Source: Lophium mytilinum (Eukaryota > Ascomycota > Dothideomycetes > Mytilinidiales > Mytilinidiaceae). From it: 64,000 nt of DNA. Location of the stretch: assembly GCA_010093605.1 (NCBI GenBank), contig MU004200.1, forward strand, positions 316,155-380,154, written 5' to 3'. Made by a program: the position numbers and the translations under genes. Position 1 is the first letter of the stretch. Each line of letters begins with the position of its first letter. The notes beneath the pieces are model-generated. The model did no database searches. It was not told where the DNA came from and saw nothing but the letters and a program-made list of their open reading frames with translations. Positions 1 through 13,370 of the stretch are shown here, piece after piece.

Positions 1-3000
1 GCTGCTAACGCGTCTAGAGTAATAGCTATAACTAAGATATTACCTATAAGAGAAAGAAGCTATATAATAGCGCCCTATATAAAATTATTAACTATTACTA
101 AAAGCTTAGCCTTAATCTAGATAAAGCTAATAACTTCCTTACTAAATATTAGAAGCTTACCTATAAAGGTAAGAAAGACACTATTATCTAATTATAGAAT
201 AAAGACTTTAATAAACTTAACGCCTATAAGAATAAAGCTATTTAGACTATAGCTAATAATTCTACCCTTTACAGGCTTACTAAGCTTAATAATACCTTAG
301 CTAAGAAATAAGCTATATTTATATCTAATCTATTTATAATTAACCTAGCTAACTATAGAAAGTTCTTTAATAAAATAAATAGGCCTCCCGTTACTAATAA
401 AGAGATTAAGTAGCTTCTTCTAGACTAGCTTTACTACCTCTATAACGCCTAGAACCCCTAAGTAGCTAATATATTACTCTCTTATTATAATATAGATTAT
501 ATAATTAACCTTTAACCTAATAGTAAGCCGCCTATATAGAAAGTCTATAGCCTCTCTAGAGACTAAGCCGCTATTATAAAAGTATTTATTAATAAAATGC
601 GCTCTAAAGGCTTTATTTAACTAAGCTTATTTTCCTTTACTACCCTAACGCTTATTATTAAGAAACCTAGAGGCGGTCTTTATATCTATATAGACTATAG
701 AGGATTAAATAATATTATAATTAAGAGCTATAATATTCCGCCTCTTATTAAAGATATATTAGCCCTACTTACTAAAGCTAAATACTATACTAAGCTTAAT
801 ATTATTAGCGCCTTTAATGCTCTACGCATTAAAGAAGGTAATAAGTATAAAATAGCGTTTTTAATAAGATAGGGACTATTTAAATTTATAGTTCTACTAT
901 TTAGCTTATATAATGTACCTAGCTTATTTTAAGCTTATATTAATAACACGCTATATAAGAATCTTAATAGATACTATATAGCCTATATAGATAATATACT
1001 TATCTTTAGTAATAACTTAGAAGAATATAAGAAATATATTATCTCTATAGTAATAAGACTAAAAGACGCTAGCCTCTTTCTTAATATTTACAAGTCTAAA
1101 TTTATAGTCTAGAAAGTTAAGTATCTAGGTATTATTATAGGCGTTAACGGCGTTTATATAGACCTATATAAAGTTTAAATAGTACTTAACTAGCCTACCC
1201 CTAGAAACCTTAAAAATATTTAAGCCTTTTTAGGTTTCTATAATTTCTACTATTACTTTATTACTAGGTACTCTAAGTTTACTATACCTCTTTCTATACT
1301 TACGTTCTCTACTAAGAAGTTATTTAAGTTCCCTTAGAAGAATAATAGAGATAAAGTACACGCGTTTATATATATTAAAGAATACTTTAGAAACGCCCCT
1401 TAGCTAGCTCTATAGAATTTAAACTATAAGATATAGGTAGAGTGTAACTTCTTAGACTATACTATTACCGCCGTGCTATTATAAGTATAACTAGATAGTA
1501 CCCTATAACCTATTACTTTTATATTATAAAGAATAATGCTATAGTAGATTAATTACGCTATCTATAATAAAGAACTACTTACTATTATTCTAGCATTTAA
1601 AGACTAGCGCCTAGAGCTTACTAGTTAGGGTTAGAAATATAGTAGTTCTATTAATATTATCTCTAATTATAAGAATCTTTAGATGTTTATAATAACTAAA
1701 TAACTTAACCGTTATTAAGCCTAATAGGCTAAGTTTCTAGTAGAATTTAACTTTAAAATTACGTATAAGCCCGGTAAGCTTAATAATAAACTAGATCTTC
1801 TTATTTAATAACCTAGTAATAAGCCCTCTAAAGGTAACGCTTGCTATAAATATTAGAAGCAGGTTATACTTAAGTCTACTAATTATAAGCCTAATATATA
1901 CTATACTATTAACCTAGCTTATATTCTTATAGATAACGCCCCTAAGTATACTATTATAGAGCTAGCCTCTATAATATATAACCTTAGTAAGTTTAACTAG
2001 CTAGAGAATAATAAAGCCTAACTAGCGGTTATATATACGCGCTAAATAAGATTACGCCTAGAGCCGCGCGTAGATAAGATAAAGGATTCTACGCTAGAGC
2101 CCTCTATAGAAGATAAGATAAATAATTCTTCTAAGTAAGAATATAGTTCTAATACTAAGCTATATAATGCGTTAAAACCTGTTCTTACTAGTAACTAGAT
2201 CTTACGCTATATTAAGAAAGCCTTTTAGGCTAACCCTATTATATAAGCAGTTAAATATACTAAGCGGCGTAATAAGTAATAACTACTAGCTTAATTCTAT
2301 TATAACTATTATCTATAAATTAAACTAGATAACTATAATATAATTAATAACTTTCTCTATATTTATAGAAAACTCTATATACTAGCCGTACTAAAATTAT
2401 ATACTATAATTATTTATTCTATATATAAATCTAAACTAGCTAGTTATATAGAAATAACCTCTATATATACTAGATTAAGTAACTACTACTACTAGCCTCT
2501 TATAACCTCTAATATTAATTAGTACATAGGCGCTTATATAACCTATCGCCGCTTAAAGTACTCTAGAGAAGGTAAGTAAGGCCTTCTTTACCTACTACTA
2601 ATTCCGCATTACTACTAGTATAATATCTTAGTTAATTTTATTAAACCTCTACCTATCTATAAATAATAGGGTAGGAAATATAAGTATATTATAGTTATAG
2701 TTAATTAACTATCTAAGAAAAGAAAGTTTATCCCGCTTAATTCTATAGAAGTTAAGCTAGTTATCTAAGTATTTATTAAATAGGTCTAGTATAAGAAAGG
2801 CTATCTATATACTATTATATCTAATTAAGAAGTATAGTTTATATTATACTTCTAGAAGCGCCTCTACGCCTGTATTAGTACCTTACCTAAGTTATTCTTA
2901 TTATTTTACCCTAAAATAGATAGCTAGACTAAGATTACTAATATAGCATTAAAGTAATACCTATAAGCCTATATTAATTATAAATAAGATAACTAGGTAG

Positions 3001-4030
3001 ACCTTCTACCTATTACTAAATTTAAGGCTAACTGCGCTAAAATAATAATAGGCGTATTACTATTTATAGCAACTAAAGACTATAACCCGCGCTCTAAACT
3101 TAAGCTAGTAAATAACTTAATTAAACTAAAGGGCCCCTAGAAATTACTTTAAGAGAAAGCTAACGCTCTAGCTAAATAAATTAATTAGCTACGTCTCTTC
3201 TTATAAAATAAACTTACCTAGATTTAAGTATAATAAGCTTACTATATAAATCTAAAGTAGAAGCCTGCGCTAGAGTTTAAGATTAGTAATAAGGTTATAC
3301 TTAACGCTTATAATATTAAGACGCAACGCCTAAATAAGTTACTTAACTATAAATAGCTTAAGCTATATAAGATAATACGCGTTATTAATAATAGCGCCTA
3401 TAAGCTCGCCCTGCCACGCATAATAAAAGAGCTATTTAATATCTTCTACCTATAGCTACTCTATAGAGTTACTTATAAGCTACTTAAAGGCTAGATATAT
3501 AATAAACTAGGTTCTATTAAAGTTAACTAGAAAGGTTTTAAATAATAGAATATTAATAATATTATTAACTTATAAATTAATAAAGTAATAGTTAATTCTA
3601 CTATAGGTAAGAAAAGCCTTCTATAATATAAGATCTAATATACTAGTTACCCTAACTAGAATACTAAACCTAAGTAGAAATTATATAAAAGTATATTTAA
3701 CTACCGCGATGTTATAATAGATTACTATTATTAATACCCTTACGCTGCTAGCCCTTATAAGTCCTTTAAGAAACCTAAGTACTAGAAACCCCTACTAGCT
3801 ATAATTATACTAAGACTATAGAAGTAGACGCTTAAACTAGACATTATTAAAGCCGACTAGCGCTAGCTAGCCGAGTAATTACTAACTCTATTAGAAGACG
3901 CTAACCTAGTAGACTATAAGGTAATAGATAATATAAAGATTTATAAGTTTAACTTCTATACTAATTTATATTACGCCTATATAGTATCTACGGTTTATAA
4001 TACTATATAAAAGACTAATTAGTTATAAAG

Positions 4031-4082
4031 AATTATAGTAAGACTATATAATTATAGTAAGACTATATAACTATAGTAATAC
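4031..4082 (+). repeat. 19-bp tandem repeat inside the first Gypsy element
   Basis: Unit aattatagtaagactatat occurs twice in full (4031-4049, 4050-4068) and once partially to 4082. It lies between the chromodomain region and the polypurine tract. The words tagtaag-actata recur in tandem repeats of the two other elements of this block (12818-12867 and 14251-14304). Confidence 0.7.
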
Positions 4083-4229
4083 TGCGTAATTAATAAAAGT
4101 ATTAATTAAAGGACTACTTATAAAAAGTAATTAATTATAGAAGAACTACTTATATATAGTAAGTATAAAATAGAAAGGCTAATATATAATAAAAGAAGCT
4201 CTATATATAGTTTCTTTTTAGAGGGGGGG

Positions 4230-4789
4230 TAGTATTATAGCTATAATATAACCTCTATTATAATATATTTCTAATATATATAATAGTATTATATACCCTC
4301 TAGTATATAATTACTATTATATAACTAGGCTTAGCGCTAGCCTTACCTACCTCTTAGCTAGCGCTCCGCGCCCTTCTCTCTCTCTTATAGCTACTTTATC
4401 TATATATACTAATATTAGGTCTTCTCTATAATCTACTATTATACTATAATAGGCGGCGCTAGGCAGGTATTTAATAGAATAATATTCTTAATTCTTACTA
4501 GCTAAGAATAGTATTTAACTAGGCTGCCCGGCACGCGTGCGGGCCTATAGGAGCTTAGCTATAAAGCTATTTAATAGAATAATTATACCTATCTATCTAC
4601 TTTCTACCTAAAGGCGCTAATAATAGTAATAGTATAGTAGTAAGAAAAGTTATAATTCTAGAATTCTTTATATATATAATTATATAGGTTAAGGCATACT
4701 ATATAAATCTTTACTATATAGTAGTAGAGAATATATACTAAAAGAGAGGCGCTGCCTAGATTAGTAAATATATTTATATAATAGTAGTA
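4230..4789 (+). repeat. 3' LTR of the first Gypsy element (right end approximate)
   Basis: Starts directly after the polypurine tract with tagtattatag, resembling the LTR start of the neighbouring Gypsy element (tattatag). The right end near 4789 is a guess from where the sequence changes character; the partner 5' LTR is not in the window, so it could not be checked by pairing. Confidence 0.45.
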
Positions 4790-5442
4790 TACTAAGCCCT
4801 TCTTTTATATCTAGATATAGAGCTTCTAGCTACGCTATAAGAAGTGCTTAAAGCTATTAAAATTAAGCGGGCGCTTAATAAGGTTCTTAAGCTTTATAAC
4901 TTTAAGAAAGCGCTTAGCGCGCGTTATAATATATTAGTGCTAGATAAAGTTAATAAGTAAAAGTATTAACTTTAAGCGCTTATTATAGATAATCTTATTA
5001 AAGGACTTACTTACGCTACTAGTAATCTACCTAAAGCGCCTAGCTAGATAGTCTCTTAATAGCTACTTTCTAGAGTTCTAGGTAAGTATATAGGCTATAG
5101 CGCCTATATTATAAATAGCTATTTTAGCTATATACTACTAAAATAATATATTATTAGTATATTAAGTAACTATATAGAATAGGTATAAGTAGGTAACTCT
5201 ATAGGCCTTTTTAATATTCTCTATAAGGTGCTAGCAATAGTATATAGTATAGTAGGCTAGAAAGTAAATTATAATAGTATTAATTAGGCCTTTATTATAA
5301 TTACTATAAAAAAAATAGTATAAGTAGATGGATTTTTAAATAATTAATTATAGAGAATAGCGTAGTTAATAGAGACTATAAAAATAGGCGTAGAAATTAA
5401 CTATAGCGTTAAAAAGTATATAGAAGGAAATTAAGAGGTATA
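4790..5442. mobile_element. Unclassified RIP-worn repeat, left arm of the interrupted host element
   Basis: AT-rich DNA between the first Gypsy 3' LTR and the target duplication of the second element. It keeps patches that look once-coding (around 4800-5060) but I do not recognise the family. It presumably continues at 13188 after the inserted element. A stretch near 5372-5401 (aataggcgta followed by gaaattaa) recurs as aataggcgtatagaaattaa at 13193-13212, on the other side of the insertion. Confidence 0.4.
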
Positions 5443-5447
5443 GATAC

Positions 5448-5669
5448 TATTATAGTATAAACCTAGAATTATAATAATTACGTACTAAGGTTACATGCCG
5501 CCCCTTATATAATCTAAGCGAGACGCTAGCCTAAGGCGCTAGGCCGTGGCCCGTGCGCCGGCGTTAAACTACAACCTCTTAAGAGCTCCTAGCTCTCTCT
5601 CTTCTTCTTAGCTTAGATTTTTATAATAGTTAATATACCTTATTACTTATATTATATTAGCCCCCTATA
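5448..5669 (+). repeat. 5' LTR of the second Gypsy element
   Basis: Begins tattatagtataaacct and ends ccccctata, fitting a RIP-altered TG...CA pair. It pairs over its full 222 bp with 12961-13182. It contains a GC-rich patch (ggccgtggcccgtgcgccgg) that stands out from the AT-rich surroundings. Confidence 0.92.
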
Positions 5670-6125
5670 TAATCTAAGCTTACTCTTCTATACTTAGAAT
5701 CTTATTAATTTTTTCTAGAACTCTATTATAAGATCTAGGCGTTTTTACTAAAACTAATTAAATACCCTTCTACCGGCCTAGCTGTATAGCTATACGCGGC
5801 ACCTAAATCTAACCTAGTAGACTATAATCTAGTACTGCCTTCTTTAAATAAGCTAGTTAATCTAATAGCTAGACTTTAAGATAATCTAAAGACTCTAGGC
5901 GCTATAAGTAGCGCTAACCTAAATACTTTAGAATATACTTCTATAACCCTATTAACCGCTAGTAATAAGAAAGCCCGCTATACTACGCGCCTTACGCGCT
6001 TTTAAGGCGCAGTAAAAGGCTCTTCTATTCTAGCTATTATTCCTAGCTTCTAGTATAGAACTAGAGAACTAATTCTAAATATCTAAGAAGAAACCTAAGC
6101 CTTCTTATAGACTATAGATAATACT

Positions 6126-6200
6126 TAGCGCGCTAATACCTAGCGCGCTAATACCTAGCGTACTAACGCCCAGCGCGCTAATATCTAGCGCCTAGAACGC
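6126..6200 (+). repeat. 15-bp tandem repeat, five units, in the gag-like region
   Basis: Units of tagcgcgctaatacc follow each other at 6126, 6141, 6156, 6171 and 6186, the last three diverged. The 15-bp period keeps reading frame, so it was probably a five-residue repeat of the gag protein. Confidence 0.75.
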
Positions 6201-8730
6201 TTAGCAGATAAATAAGTTAATGCTACTAGAACCTTAAACTAGAATATTACTAATAAACTTAATCTAGACTATAACTCTAATAATAAAGGCGGCTTTATAA
6301 CGCCTAGTATAAATATTCTAGGTAAGCGCGCTGTTTAATTTATTATAGAAGATAATATATATAAATCTTAAGCTAGTACTAGTAAGCTACGCGCCTCTTA
6401 TTACTAAGTCTCTATAGTAGACTAATAAGCCTCTATTCTAGTTACACGCTATAAAACTAAGTAGGTTCTAGATACTAAACCTAAGTATATAGATATTCTA
6501 GAGGGACTATAAGAAACTAATCTATAGCGCTATATATAGCTACCGGTCTAGCTTTTTAACTATTATAGTAATAGTACTATAACTATTAATACTATAGTTA
6601 CTAATAAGATAGAGTTTACCGCTATAGTAAATAAGAATAATCTAGTATAGTAGAAGTTCTTCTAGAAGCTCTATATAAAGTATAAAGTAGGCTTTAAAAA
6701 AGCTAATAAAAAAGATAAGCTCTATAATAACCTCTAGAATAAGTACTAGAAGTATAAGTAGAATACCTCTAATAATACTACTATAGTAGAATAGAAATTA
6801 AAGGCCTATTACGCTAAGTAGCTATAGTAAGTTATAAGTAGCTATTAGGCTAACCTTAAGCTTAACTAGATGCGCCTACGCTATAATTACTAGTGTAGTA
6901 AGTACTAAACTCTTAAAGAGATATATAAGAAGCTTACTACTTAAATTAAAAAGCTTAAATAGTAGCTTTATTAATAGGCTTATCTATAGCCCTTAGACTC
7001 TAACTATAATTTAAATAATAATAATAGCACCCGCTCTTCTACGCCCATAATACTAGTTTACTATTATTCTATTAGCTAGCCCCTATAGTTTAATTCTATT
7101 AAGAGTAAGTCTACTACTCTATTTATATCTATTTAGGATGCCGGCGCGTATATAGTAATATCTTGCCACCCTAATCTAAATAAGTTTAGTAGTAGTAATA
7201 AGAATAAGCTATTCTACTAGTAGTAGTGCATGCAGGTGCTTAGTAAGCTAGATATCTATATACTACTATATACTACTACTAATTATTATATAGTCTATAT
7301 CTATAATAGGCTTAAGGGTAAAGTATTTAATATAATCTTCTACCGTGCTAAATCTAATAGTAATAAGCTATACCTCTCTATAGAAGAACTAATTAATAAC
7401 CTTAATAAGGTCTATAGACCTTTTAATAAAGTAGCGGACGCGCGCACTAATTTATATAATAGTAAGTTTATATAAAAGAAAGATAAGCACGTTATAACCT
7501 AGATAGAACGCTTTAATACTAGTGTAGCCTTCCTCTATCTTAAAGACCCTAAGAAGATCTACTATATACGGCGTAACCTTACTAATAGCCTTAAGTATAA
7601 GGCCGCTAATAGATAAGACACTAATATAATAACTTTTATTACATTTCTCTAGACTTTAGAATTATAACTTAATATTATTAAACTAAATAAAGATATCTAG
7701 AAGAATAAGAAGACCTCTAAGTCTATACGCGATAACTATAAAACTATAGGCGGTAGCTTAACTATACCTTACTATCCGCCGCTTACTAACACTAAGTATA
7801 TATCTAAGAATAATACTAGTAATACTACCTCTAGTACTACTACTACTACTACTATAAATAACTCCCCTAGCCTCTTTAGTTGCAACCGCTGCACTATTAC
7901 GCGCCTTAAGTAGCTTAAACATTACTAGAACTATCTAGAGTATAGATATATAGCTAATAGTAACGCCCTATATATTAGATAATAGCTAGTTACTATCTAT
8001 AAGGTTAGCGGTCTTACTAATAAAATTAGCCTTACTAGCGTTAATATTAGCGCTATAAATACTAGCTCTACCTATAATAAGATAATAGAAAATGCCTAGT
8101 TCTTAGTAATAGTTACTACTAAGAACTTTTAATAGCCTTTAATAATAAGAAATTAAGAGTAGTTATAGATAGAATTACTATTTTAAAATAAGAAATTAAG
8201 CTAGTTATTATGCGTATATCTACTCTTACGCTGTAGCTAGTTAATAGTAAATAGTTTAGCTTCTTAGGTAGAATCCTCTAATCTAATTCTATTTCTAACT
8301 CTTTTACTACTAAGATTCTTTCTAATATAGGATTAGGCTCTTAATTCCTTTATTTAAAGACTGCGCGCCTTTATAAAATACCTACCTAACCCCTTTTATA
8401 ACCTATTATTCTTAAGCTTACTAATAGTAAGCCCTCTATTATACTAGACTATATAGTAAATATTACCTTCTATATAGGCAACTACTATAATACTATTACC
8501 TACTATATTACTAATACTAGATAATATAATATAATTTTTAGCATGCCCTAGCTATAGCTTTATAACCCTACTATTAGTTTTAGAAAGATATAACTTATCT
8601 TCTAGTTTAACTACTATATATCTAATTACCTTTATTATAGTAGGCTAGTTATTATAAAGAGCCTTATTTATTTAAAATATATTAAAATTAAACTATACTA
8701 AAACCTAGGCGATTTCCACGGCTCTTAATA

Positions 8731-8797
8731 TAACCCTAACCCTAACCCTAACTCTAACCCTAACCCTAACCCTAACTCTAACTCTAACCTTAACCCC
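8731..8797 (+). repeat. Telomere-like CCCTAA array inside the second Gypsy element
   Basis: About eleven hexamers of the form ccctaa/ctctaa run from 8731 to 8797. They lie between the protease-like and reverse-transcriptase regions and share the frame of the protease-like patch, where they read as alternating Asn-Pro/Asn-Ser. The array is therefore more likely a coding linker repeat than a chromosome-end relic, although the hexamer matches the fungal telomere repeat exactly. Confidence 0.85.
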
Positions 8798-11700
8798 GTT
8801 ATTAAAGGGCCTAATAATACTAAAGACTCCCCTTAGCTTAACTATAATAGGAAACCTCTTTCTTCTAAACTAGTTATACTAGATAAACTACCTAAATATA
8901 ATATTTAGTTTATCTCTATATACGCCTATTCTACTATAGTAAAATAAAATAAGAATATAGTAATAACTATTACTTTATAAGACTTTAAGTAATTAGACTA
9001 GCCTAATAAAATAGATAAGCAACACGTCTATAGGCGCTAGGTAGTAAACCTTATAGACGTTACCGCAGAAAACTACTATTAATTTAAGGAGAAGATAACT
9101 AAATTACCTTATACTAAAGATTAGCTATAGTAGAAAGTTCTACTTTTTTTCTACTAGATTTTAGACGCCTTTAATCTATAAGTAGTAAATAAACTACTAC
9201 TATATAGGCCTAGTATAGACTATACTATTAACTTTAAAGACCTAAATATAAAACTACTAGTTCTATATTAGTATAGTCTTTCCTATAATAAATTATAGGC
9301 TATTAAAGCTTATATTAATAAAATACTTAGTAAAAGCTTTATCTATTCTAGTATATTACCCTTTATAGCGCTAGTTATTATTATCTATAAACTAGGCGGA
9401 GGACTCCGCATCTATATTAATTACCGCTTACTAAATAAAATTATAATTAAGAATAGAAACGCTCCCCCTCTTCTATATAATATAATTATATAACTTTATA
9501 AAGCTAAGATATACTCTATCTTTAATATTATTGCCGCCTTTAATAATATCCGCGTTAAGAATAGTAATTAACCTAAGATAGCGTTCCGCACTTAATATAG
9601 CGTCTTTAAGTTTAACGTTATACCTTTTAGCTTATATAATGCGCCCGGAATATTCTAATCCTTTATTAATTCTATACTTTATCTATATCTAGACGTCTAC
9701 TATATAGCCTATATAGATAATATCCTTATATATAGTAATAATAAGAAAGACTATAAGAAAGACTATATAAATATTCTTACCGCTCTACGCAATATAGGAC
9801 TCTATCTTAATATTAATAAGTATTACTTCTTAGTTAAGAAAGTTAAATACCTAGGCCTAATTATTACGCCTAATAGAATAGAAATAGACCCTGCTAAAGT
9901 TAGCGCTATTTAAGATTAGAAGCTACCCTATACTATTAAGAATATATAATTCTTTCTTAGCTTCTACAACTTCTATAGGTAATTTATTACTAGCTATTTA
10001 TAGATTACCGCTCTACTTATAGAACTTACTAAGAAAACTATAGAATAAGGTAACTTTCTACTACTTACTAATAGCCTAGTAGCTTAAGCCTTTAAGAAGC
10101 TTAAAGCCTTATTTCTAATAGCCCCGGTCCTTACCTATTTTAACCCGGACCTAGACTATATTCTTAAGACTAATACCTTAGACTATATTATAGCCGCTAT
10201 TCTCTTATAATATAAACTAGATAGAATTCTACGTCCTGTTATCTTCCTCTTAAAAAAGATAACCCCCGCTAAGTATAACTATAAGATCTATAATAAAGAA
10301 CTGCTTGCTATTATCTAAGCCTTTAAGAAATAGTAACCTAAGCTTACTAGCGTTATTAACTCTATACTTATATAGATAGACTATAAGAATCTAGAATACT
10401 TTATATCTTCTAAGTAGTTAAATTACTATTAAGCCTAATAGGCTAAATATTTTTCTTAATTTAACTTTATCCTAAACTAGCAACTAGGTAAGCAGTTAAC
10501 TAAGCCTAATAGCCTTACTTATAGGCCTAGTAATATTCTAGATAATCTAAATAATCCTAGAATAATATATTAAACGTAAACTATTTTAAAAAAGAGGAAC
10601 CTACTAGATAGTATATACTAAGCCCTTTAACTAGCTAGTATACTACTAAATAAATAGAAAGTTCTAGTTATTAGAATAGCCTAGCTTATATATAAAGTAG
10701 CTAAATAGTACCTAACTAATATTTCTTATATTATTCTAGCCGCTAATAGAACTAGAGGAAAGAGACGCTTAACTAAGGCTATAGCTAACTATAGTAAGTT
10801 AGATAAAGATCTACGCAACGCTACCCTAGATATTGCCGCGTTAATTACCCCTAAACCCGCACCTATAGATTCTACTACTAAAGAAGAAGCGCTAAAGGTA
10901 TCTAAGCCTAGTAATAAGTTAAATAAAAACTTACTAAGGGACTATACTAATAATACTACTATTTAGTAGATTAATTAAGTATATATAGAGAATAATATCC
11001 TCTAGCATATTATACACGCGAAGAAGATAGGTAAATAATATATTCTACTTAAACTTATTTAGAAATAAGGAATTAAAATTAAGCTTAGTAACTGTAAGAT
11101 TTATAAAAATAGGCTATTTATTAATAGCTACTTATATATTCTATATAACGTAAAGCTCTATATATAGTTAATTAAGAAAGCCTATAACTCTCTTTCTAGA
11201 GGCTATACTAGAAGGAACTCCCTCTACTATTACCTCTTCTTCTAGTACTACTAGCCTAGCATTATAAACTCTATTACTATATATATTAATGCCTATTTTA
11301 TATATAGACGTATAAAGGTCTATAAGAAAGGTAAATATAGCTTACTTAAGCTACTATCTATTCTAAACTAATACTAGATAGATATATCTATTAATTTTAT
11401 TACTAAGTTACCTTCTTACACGGTTAAGGGCTGTATGTACTAACATATTATAGTAGTTATTAACTAGCTATCTAAGAAGTGTAAGTTTATTCCTCTAGAC
11501 TCTATAGAACTAGAAGACGTTATATAAGCCTTTATTAACTAGATTTAGCATAAAGAAGGCTATCTAGACTATATTATATCTAACTGCAGAGTATAGTTTA
11601 TATCTTTCTTTTAGAAACACCTATATAAATATATAGAAATATACCTAAAGCTATCTACTATAGCCTACCTAGAGACTAATAGATAGATAGAGATTATTAA

Positions 11701-12817
11701 TACAGGCCTTAAGTAGTACCTACGCGCTTATATCTATTACCTACAGGATAATTAGGTAAACCTTATTACCTTTACTAAGTTTAAAGCTAACGCAGATATT
11801 AACTAATCTACTAGCGTTTCCCCCTTTAAGGCTACTAAAGAATATATACTAAGAAGTAGCCTTAAACTCTCTTTATAAGGAATTATTATACTAGGGCTCT
11901 AAAAATAAGGTATAGATACTACTAAGAAGCTTATTATATAAATTTATAACCTACGCGAGTTTCTTAAAGGTAAACTATGTTAGAACCAATCTAAAATAAA
12001 GAAACTAGCTAACTAGAACTGCTTACTAGCCCCTAAGTTTAAAGTTAATAATATAGTTATACTTAATACTAAAAATATCTATACTACGCAACTAAGTAAG
12101 TCTCTTAACTATAAGAATCTTAGTCCCTTCTATATAACGCGTGTTATTAATAATATAGTATATAAGCTAGAACTTTCTAAGTCTATAAAAGAAATCTTTT
12201 CTATATTCTACCTATAGCTACTCTATTAAATTAATAAGAATCTACCCCTTCTAGAATAATATCTAGAACCCCTACCTGCGCTTAAGATAGAAGAAGATAG
12301 CTTTATAGAGTAGTACTATATTAATAAAGTTTTTAATTCTAGGTTTAATAGCCGCCAACTAGATCTATATATAGGTAAGAAACTATATCTAGTATATAAG
12401 ATGGCCTAGACTAGTTATAATAATACCCGGCTAAAATAGAAACCTTACTAGAACGCGGACAGCTGTAATAAACTCCTTATAGAGTATTATAATAAGTACA
12501 GCCTTAAAGTAGAACCTTATTTAATATTTAGTATATCTAAATAAAAGGTTGTAAAGATAATAGATAAGAGTATAAGCACTGCCGCAGTAATAGTAGGCCT
12601 ATAGAATATTCTTAGTACTAGCCTAAGTAAGTATAAATAGTAACCTTATTAGGTAGCTAAGTTATCTTATAAGAAGGCTATTCTATATAGGCAACCTAAA
12701 GTAGGACTCTAATAGGTAGAAGCTAATAATAGGCCTTAGGTTAATTTATATAGCCTACTTATAGCGCTTAAGAATAAATATAAAGATAAATATAATAATA
12801 GAAATAATAGAAATAAT

Positions 12818-12867
12818 AGATATAGTAAGACTATAGATAATAGTAAGTATATAAATAGTAAGGCTAT
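12818..12867 (+). repeat. tagtaag-type tandem repeat before the 3' LTR
   Basis: Contains one full copy of tagataatagtaagtata flanked by partial copies (tagtaagacta, aatagtaaggcta). The same 18-bp unit is tandemly repeated at 14251-14304, outside this element. Confidence 0.6.
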
Positions 12868-12960
12868 ATAAGCGGCTTAATAGAAATAGAATAGAAAGGA
12901 TATAGAAGCTATAATACATTATAAGCCTTATAGAACTTTAGCTTTTAAAGAGAAGAGTAG

Positions 12961-13182
12961 TATTATAGTATAAACCTAAGATTATAATAATTATATACTA
13001 AGGTTACGTGCCGCCCCTTATATAACCTAAGTAAGACGCTAGCCTAAGGCGCTAGGCCGTAGCCTATGCGCCGGTGTTAAACTATAACCTCTTAAGAGCT
13101 CCTAGCTCTCTCTCTCCTTCTTAGCTTAGATTTTTATAATAGTTAATATACCTTATTACTTATATTATATTAGCCCCCTATA
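12961..13182 (+). repeat. 3' LTR of the second Gypsy element
   Basis: Full-length partner of 5448-5669, preceded by the purine-rich run aaagagaagag and followed by the target duplication gatac. Confidence 0.92.
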
Positions 13183-13224
13183 GATACTATTATAAATAGG
13201 CGTATAGAAATTAAAAGGGGGCTA

Positions 13225-13370
13225 TTATAATTTTTATTTATATCCGTGCTTATTTATTATAAAGGGAACTTGCTTATAAATGTATAATTTCTTACTAAAA
13301 TTAACGTATTTAGCGCGTTCTTCCTATAATAAATAAACGCACGGATATTATTAAAAAAGAAAATAATACT
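13225..13370. repeat. Imperfect inverted repeat (fold-back)
   Basis: Left arm tatccgtgcttatttattat (13241-13260) matches, as reverse complement, tataataaataaacgcacggatat ending at 13348, with only a 2-bp bulge. The dyad extends outward more weakly through the A/T-rich flanks. It could be a MITE remnant or a secondary-structure element of the decayed host repeat. Confidence 0.6.

Larger units (their letters stand above)
1..4789 (+). mobile_element. Gypsy (chromodomain type) retrotransposon, 3' part, decayed
   Basis: Degraded polyprotein similarity runs left to right: reverse transcriptase around 540-1150 (the region corresponding to the GGG-R-YIDYR-LN and LGFYNFY/FI blocks of Gypsy RT), RNase H around 1400-1850, integrase around 2400-3200, and a chromodomain-like tail around 3490-3720. 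A purine tract ending in a run of G lies at 4211-4229 and is followed by a 3' LTR. The element is broken many times over and its 5' end lies outside the window. Order RT-RNaseH-integrase identifies the Gypsy/Metaviridae class; the clade is inferred from the chromodomain. Confidence 0.8.
5448..13182 (+). mobile_element. Complete but decayed Gypsy chromodomain LTR retrotransposon
   Basis: Two 222-bp LTRs (5448-5669 and 12961-13182) bound a 7.3-kb interior and are flanked by the same 5 bp, gatac (5443-5447 and 13183-13187), so both ends of the insertion are intact. Interior parts in order: gag-like region with a 15-bp tandem repeat and a zinc-knuckle-like patch near 7870-7930; protease-like region near 8440-8640; reverse transcriptase about 9350-9980; RNase H about 10,130-10,560; integrase about 11,050-11,900; chromodomain about 12,300-12,500. 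It is broken in many places. The LTRs differ at roughly a dozen sites, nearly all transitions, as RIP would cause, so they cannot date the insertion reliably; it looks old but not ancient. Confidence 0.9.

Noticed and set aside
7230-7475. 81-codon open frame as a gene
   Set aside because: It lies inside the gag-like part of the decayed Gypsy element and has the Tyr/Ile/Asn-rich composition of RIP-altered DNA.
8731-8797. A true chromosome end or telomere-fusion relic
   Set aside because: The hexamers lie inside a Gypsy element bounded by matching LTRs and a target duplication and share the frame of the adjacent protease-like region.
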